64,000 nucleotides of DNA from contig OZ345361.1 of the NCBI GenBank assembly GCA_977006965.1, forward strand, positions 2,852,001-2,916,000. Direction: 5' to 3'. The notes beneath the pieces were generated by a model. The model made no database searches. It saw nothing but the letters and a program-made list of their open reading frames with translations, and was not told the origin of the DNA. The stretch is from Phymatolithon calcareum (Eukaryota; Rhodophyta; Florideophyceae; Hapalidiales). Of this stretch, positions 60,105-64,000 are shown one piece after another; within the stretch, counting starts at the first letter, position 1, and every line of letters begins with the position of its first letter. The translations under genes were made by a program, and so were the position numbers.

Positions 60105-61778
60105 ATGCCTCTCTCGTCTTCGCCAATTCTAGCTGCGTTTGAGCGCTCTGAGGCCCGACGCGCCCAAAGAGTCGCACTGAATTCTGATCCGGACATCATT
60201 ATCCCTCAGCTGGCTTCCCAAAACGGCAATGAAGAAGCTGGGTCGTCATCGAACGATGGGTCTGCTCCTTCTGCTACAGAGTCGGCTGCGATTTCAGGCA
60301 CTGTGGTGCGAAAACGACGAGTTCAACGTGTTCTCACAATTTCGCAGCGTGCATTAATCGTCAAGTGGATGGTTGAGACATCAAGGAATGAAGGAGTAGA
60401 CAAGATCCCGAGCAAAGCCGTTGCACATTTCACCTGGCTATTTACTGGTACTTCCAACGCCAATATTGTAAGAGCAGTTCGTCTTTGGAAGAACAGGGCG
60501 GCTTTTATCGACAGCACAGGAAACAGTCGCCTTCGAGGAACTGAATCTTCGATAACTCGCAGAAGAAGCGGAGGCCGGGCGCGCATTGATCTCAAGGTAC
60601 AGTTTGGCCGGGGTCGTCCGCGTACTGCATGGGTAAATGCCATCCATCATGACCTAAGATCGGAGTTTGACCGCCTTCGAAAGCTCGGCGTCAAATTTAG
60701 CTACAAGAATTTGAGAGCCCGTGCCTTCCTTCTCCTGGAAAATAGTGGCAACCCAGAATACAACCTTGTGATGCGCGATCCGAGGTCCCAAAAGCTAATT
60801 GAAGAACGTATCACGCCTCGTTTCATACAGGCTTTTGCCGACCGTTTTGGCATCGTGAGCAGAGCACTGACAGGAAAGCATAAAGTGAGCCCAGAAAAGA
60901 CAGTTGAGCTGGAAAAACGAGTCGCCCATCACTTGGGCAGGCTGTGTCGTGCGTTTCGCTCGGGCGAGCTTATCGAAGACGATGTCGAGAATGCTGACGA
61001 AACTCACTTCGTCATCGATCTGGACAACGGTCGAACCCTTGGATTTGCCGGAGAGTCAGAGGTTAAGTACGCTGAAGCTGTGTCGGGAGGGAAGGGGATG
61101 ACTATGGTGGTCCGTTTGAGCGGGGGACGAGATGCTCGGATTGAACCGCCATTTATGGTTTTGCCAAACAAAGAAAGGCGATATCCTATTAAGGGTACAC
61201 CTGATAACGTCCGGGGCGTGTCCTATCGTACTGGTCCGAAGGGCTGGATGGACACAGTTGTCGCACCTCAATGGCTGAATGAAAGGAGAGCTATCAAGCC
61301 TTTGGCCAACGCAAGAACACGGGTTCTTTTCTTGGACAACTGTAGTGGGCACAATCTCACGGAGCAGCTGCGCACGGCCGCGACGAGAATACGAACTGAG
61401 ATTCGTTATTTCGACCCAAATCTCACTGACTACATTCAGCCTTGCGATTCTTTTGTCATCCAGAAGATTAAGTCTGAGTGCTCTCGTCTGTGGGAAGCTT
61501 ACAAGCTGAAAATGATTATGTCAAACAAATGGCGCGAATCGAGCGGCGCAATTCCAAACCCTGGATGGTCGTTCTTTCTTGATTTGGCAGTGAAGTCCGT
61601 GCAGAACGTGAATGCTCAACGCGACAAGGATGGACTCACGTACGCGCGGAAGGCTATGATACAGACGGGACTAGCGCTTAACCTGAACGGGCAGTGGGAA
61701 GAAAGGCAGCTGCGTCCGCAGCTGCAAAACATAATCAACAGGTATCGTGAGTATTTTGAGGGAAAAGAAGTCGAATAA
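60105..61778 (+). CDS. DDE transposase (pogo-like, DD36D)
   Basis: 557 residues from the first ATG; the frame is open a few codons upstream with GTG only. The N-terminal third is basic with helix-turn-helix character (RALIVKWMVETSRNEGVDKI then PSKAVAHFTWLFTG; a further region with SFKNLRARAF-type sequence). The DDE_1-type catalytic core has Asp298 (NADETHFVID), Asp411 (RVLFLDNCSGHNL) and Asp448 (DYIQPCDSFVIQKIK), a DD36D triad. DDE enzymes cut at transposon ends and join them to TA targets. The frame is fully intact and the TIRs are perfect, so activity is plausible. Confidence 0.85.
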   Translation: MPLSSSPILAAFERSEARRAQRVALNSDPDIIIPQLASQNGNEEAGSSSNDGSAPSATESAAISGTVVRKRRVQRVLTISQRALIVKWMVETSRNEGVDKIPSKAVAHFTWLFTGTSNANIVRAVRLWKNRAAFIDSTGNSRLRGTESSITRRRSGGRARIDLKVQFGRGRPRTAWVNAIHHDLRSEFDRLRKLGVKFSYKNLRARAFLLLENSGNPEYNLVMRDPRSQKLIEERITPRFIQAFADRFGIVSRALTGKHKVSPEKTVELEKRVAHHLGRLCRAFRSGELIEDDVENADETHFVIDLDNGRTLGFAGESEVKYAEAVSGGKGMTMVVRLSGGRDARIEPPFMVLPNKERRYPIKGTPDNVRGVSYRTGPKGWMDTVVAPQWLNERRAIKPLANARTRVLFLDNCSGHNLTEQLRTAATRIRTEIRYFDPNLTDYIQPCDSFVIQKIKSECSRLWEAYKLKMIMSNKWRESSGAIPNPGWSFFLDLAVKSVQNVNAQRDKDGLTYARKAMIQTGLALNLNGQWEERQLRPQLQNIINRYREYFEGKEVE

Positions 61779-63174
61779 GATTACTCGAGTAACGATGGCA
61801 TGGAGCTTGTACTCCATTCATTTCTGAGAGCTTTGCTTGAATAAATTTTTGTTTTTTTTCAGTACCTTGTCCTATCGAATGCTATGGTCTGACAATTTTA
61901 ATTTTTGAAACGCGCCATTGTTCAATCGCTTTGAGCCCCTCGCGACGGATTTCGCCTTTGAGCATCAGAACAGCAGTGAAAATTCATATTTCGTAGAACA
62001 TTATCAGAGGCAGCTACATCTTGGCATAAGCCTTAGAAAGCTTGCCTGCGTGTCTAACTCTTGACACCGCTCAGCACAAACAGAATGTGCACTTCGAATT
62101 TGAGATGCACATCCTGCTGGTGCTGAGCGAGGCAAAACATTCAGTTACTTCAACGGAGAAATATACGCCGCTGGTTAGGGACAATCACACAAGGAGTGCC
62201 TAGCAATTAATGAGTGACATTTGAGGGTAGCTACGAAACGCTACATGGATCCCACTGTGGATAAACGAATCTCCACGGATGAAAAGTTCGACAGGATTTC
62301 AATGACCAACAAATGGGATCGAGCTTGTGGATCACAATTTTAGAAAAGGAGTAGTCAACGCTTTTCAAAATGTAAAAACAAGTAGAGACTTAAAAATCTG
62401 AATAGCCATTGCGTAAGCATGGAACTCAAAAATTTGGGACGTGACCTTCATACTTAGATTTCACAATGAGCATGCTGAGAATCTATGCAATTTTCTAAAT
62501 ATGCTCCGTGTGCTATTGACCACCAGTTTCTTGAAGAGATTAAGGTATTCTTGTTGAGAAAAATCGAGTAAGTGGTAAGTCTATGACACTGCGCGTTTGT
62601 CCGCTGAGAATTGAAAGCATGCGAGAGGGAACTTAGATGTTTACCCAGGACGCAGTACGAACAGTCTCTACGGAGAGGGTATTGAAGTAAGAAGGATAGC
62701 ATTGCCTGATAGTTTTGCGTTAAGCATTGAAGAAGATTCGCAGCAACAGATCGGGTCCACCAAGTATGCTGTCACGCGCAACGTTCTCGCCCACATGTGA
62801 GCGTTGGTACGAAGCCTACTGGTGGCACTCACGTGCTATTTGGATTCAATACAGGAGCGTACATGGAGAAAGAGTGCATTCTCGGACGACCCTTACGCAG
62901 ATGGCTGAGTTTCCGATATTCCAGAAACTTAAAACTACAAATAAACATCCAAAAGGAAACGCTCCCCCGAGTCCTTAATTGGAGATATACCGCCCAAATA
63001 CGTGCGACGAATGCAACATGGTGTGCCTCTCATAATGACACTAACAAGGTTTGAAAATATTGGTGTAAGTTACACTATTCAGGTTTTGACAACAAGTAGT
63101 GTCAGTACGAAAGTAGTGTCACATACACTATTTCATGTGATCCTCGATTGAAATGTGCTACAGAAATAGTGCAA
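61779..63174. other. Noncoding 3' part of pogo-type element
   Basis: Only short frames of poor composition. TACACT / AGTGTA motifs become dense from about 63060 on. Confidence 0.45.
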
Positions 63175-63205
63175 GTTACACTAAATGCAATAACTGGGTG
63201 TAGTA

Positions 63206-63847
63206 CAGCAGGTGCGGGTAATTATGAAAATTTTTCAATATTTTAATAATAAAACAGGTTCCTGTGCTCAAAACTCAAAACAAATTTGAAGCTGCCTCCG
63301 CATCAAAATTTGAACCTAGTAAACGTCAGTCGGAAGACAAGTGGTAACATTTCGACTCTCTGGAACCAAAAACGTTTCCTGCATTCTCGTGCGTTTGTGC
63401 GGGTAATTGTGAAACGTCATAATCTGCATGTTTATGAAAACCATGCATTATTGACTGCACAAGAAACTGCTATGTACTGTTCACATGAATTTCATAGGAT
63501 GCACTCTGAGAGGTGAACGACGACTCAAGATATTCATTTGCACTATTTGCGGTGCACTGTTTTGCCTATTCCGGTGAGTGACGTGCACCTTATCATCTCC
63601 CACGTCGGTAATTATGTGGATTTTTAAGCCGAAAAGTGCGTAATAGTTCAATTCTGTACGGAGATTCAGAATATTCCAAGCTCATCGGTTTTGTGCCAAG
63701 CGATTTGGTAGTGGCCCTGTTAGAAGTTCAGATATTGAAAAAACAAAAGCTAAGAATTGGACAAAATCATGTAATTCATTTTATTCTTTGATAAAAAGCC
63801 GCCATTTCACAATTACCCGCATATTTCATAATTACCCGCACCTGCTG
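63206..63847. mobile_element. MITE with TA target duplication, abutting the pogo element
   Basis: 642 bp with terminal inverted repeats starting CAGCAGGTGCGGGTAATTAT (about 25 bp, perfect), flanked by TA at 63204-63205 and 63848-63849. GCGGGTAATTxTGAAA recurs inside at about 63398 and inverted at about 63810. There is no transposase frame. Only 3 bp of the pogo element's flank separate the two. It probably depends on a related transposase encoded elsewhere. Confidence 0.85.
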
Positions 63848-64000
63848 TACTGTACAGGGAGATGCGGGAAACAGTCAAAATGTAACAATTATTTAATATG
63901 ATGTGGTTTACTCTATTTTGAGTTCTAACCGTAATTTAATTGGAGGACTGCGAGACTGTGGAGGTTATCGACTTCGCGGCAGACTTCAACGTTTTCACTA

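Larger units (their letters stand above)
59819..63200 (+). mobile_element. Complete pogo/mariner-type DNA transposon
   Basis: 3382 bp bounded by perfect 26-bp terminal inverted repeats beginning CACCCAGTTATTGCATTT and ending AGTGTAAC. It is flanked by TA at 59817-59818 and 63201-63202, the Tc1/mariner/pogo target duplication. Subterminal AGTGTA / TACACT motifs recur at both ends, often paired as GTTACACTATTTCATGTGA. It contains one intact transposase gene. The 1.4 kb after the gene has no convincing coding sequence. All parts needed for mobility appear present. Confidence 0.9.

Noticed and set aside
1-64000. CRISPR arrays, bacterial operons, rRNA or intact tRNA genes
   Set aside because: No regularly spaced short repeats, no Shine-Dalgarno-linked gene strings, no rRNA-like conserved blocks, and only one incomplete tRNA-like structure were seen.

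Overview
The window is eukaryotic nuclear DNA. It alternates between a compact block of host genes (about 27.4-42 kb, then 50.3-56.8 kb) and regions packed with decayed, nested transposable elements. Most host genes are single uninterrupted reading frames with short gaps and mixed strands. One gene (nucleoside diphosphate kinase) is cut by six short introns. Intron-poor compact genes, Copia/LINE/PiggyBac/Harbinger/Crypton-type debris and an NB-ARC-WD40 receptor fit a multicellular red alga (Florideophyceae, Chondrus-like). That assignment is an inference; no marker gene proves it.

Layout. 0-5 kb: a broken Ty1/Copia element on the minus strand, with a non-autonomous hAT-type element (8-bp target duplication) inside its RNase H. 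5-9 kb: no recognisable gene. 9.2-12.5 kb: an intact tyrosine-recombinase gene (Crypton-like) framed by hairpin repeats, inverted terminal motifs and 24-bp palindromes. 12.9-17.5 kb: a three-level nest in which an old LINE carries a younger 5'-truncated LINE (13-bp target duplication), which carries a PiggyBac-like element (CTAG target duplication). 17.5-27.4 kb: a long inverted repeat split by a solo-LTR-like insertion, a near-perfect hairpin, a broken NUDIX-APH kinase gene, an organelle-like tRNA half and three LINE fragments.

27.4-42 kb: ECM29 proteasome adaptor, a basic hypothetical protein, an RG-rich R3H/G-patch protein (SQS1-like), a divergent Pth2-like protein with a likely mitochondrial presequence, NDPK with a 4-nt micro-exon, and a 7-TM hypothetical protein. 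42.2-44.5 kb: second PiggyBac-like copy, also at CTAG. 45.0-46.3 kb: a decayed element gene whose N-terminus copies the histone H3 tail and whose C-terminus looks like a cysteine-peptidase domain. 46.3-49.6 kb: Copia and two Harbinger transposase relics. 50.3-54.3 kb: an NLR-type STAND ATPase with ten nearly identical WD40 repeats. 54.7-56.8 kb: two minus-strand hypothetical genes. 59.8-63.2 kb: a structurally complete pogo/mariner-type element with perfect TIRs, immediately followed by a 642-bp MITE.

The host genes point to ordinary housekeeping (proteasome, spliceosome/ribosome helicase activation, translation quality, nucleotide balance) plus one candidate self/non-self receptor. The most unusual item is the element-borne histone H3 tail mimic.
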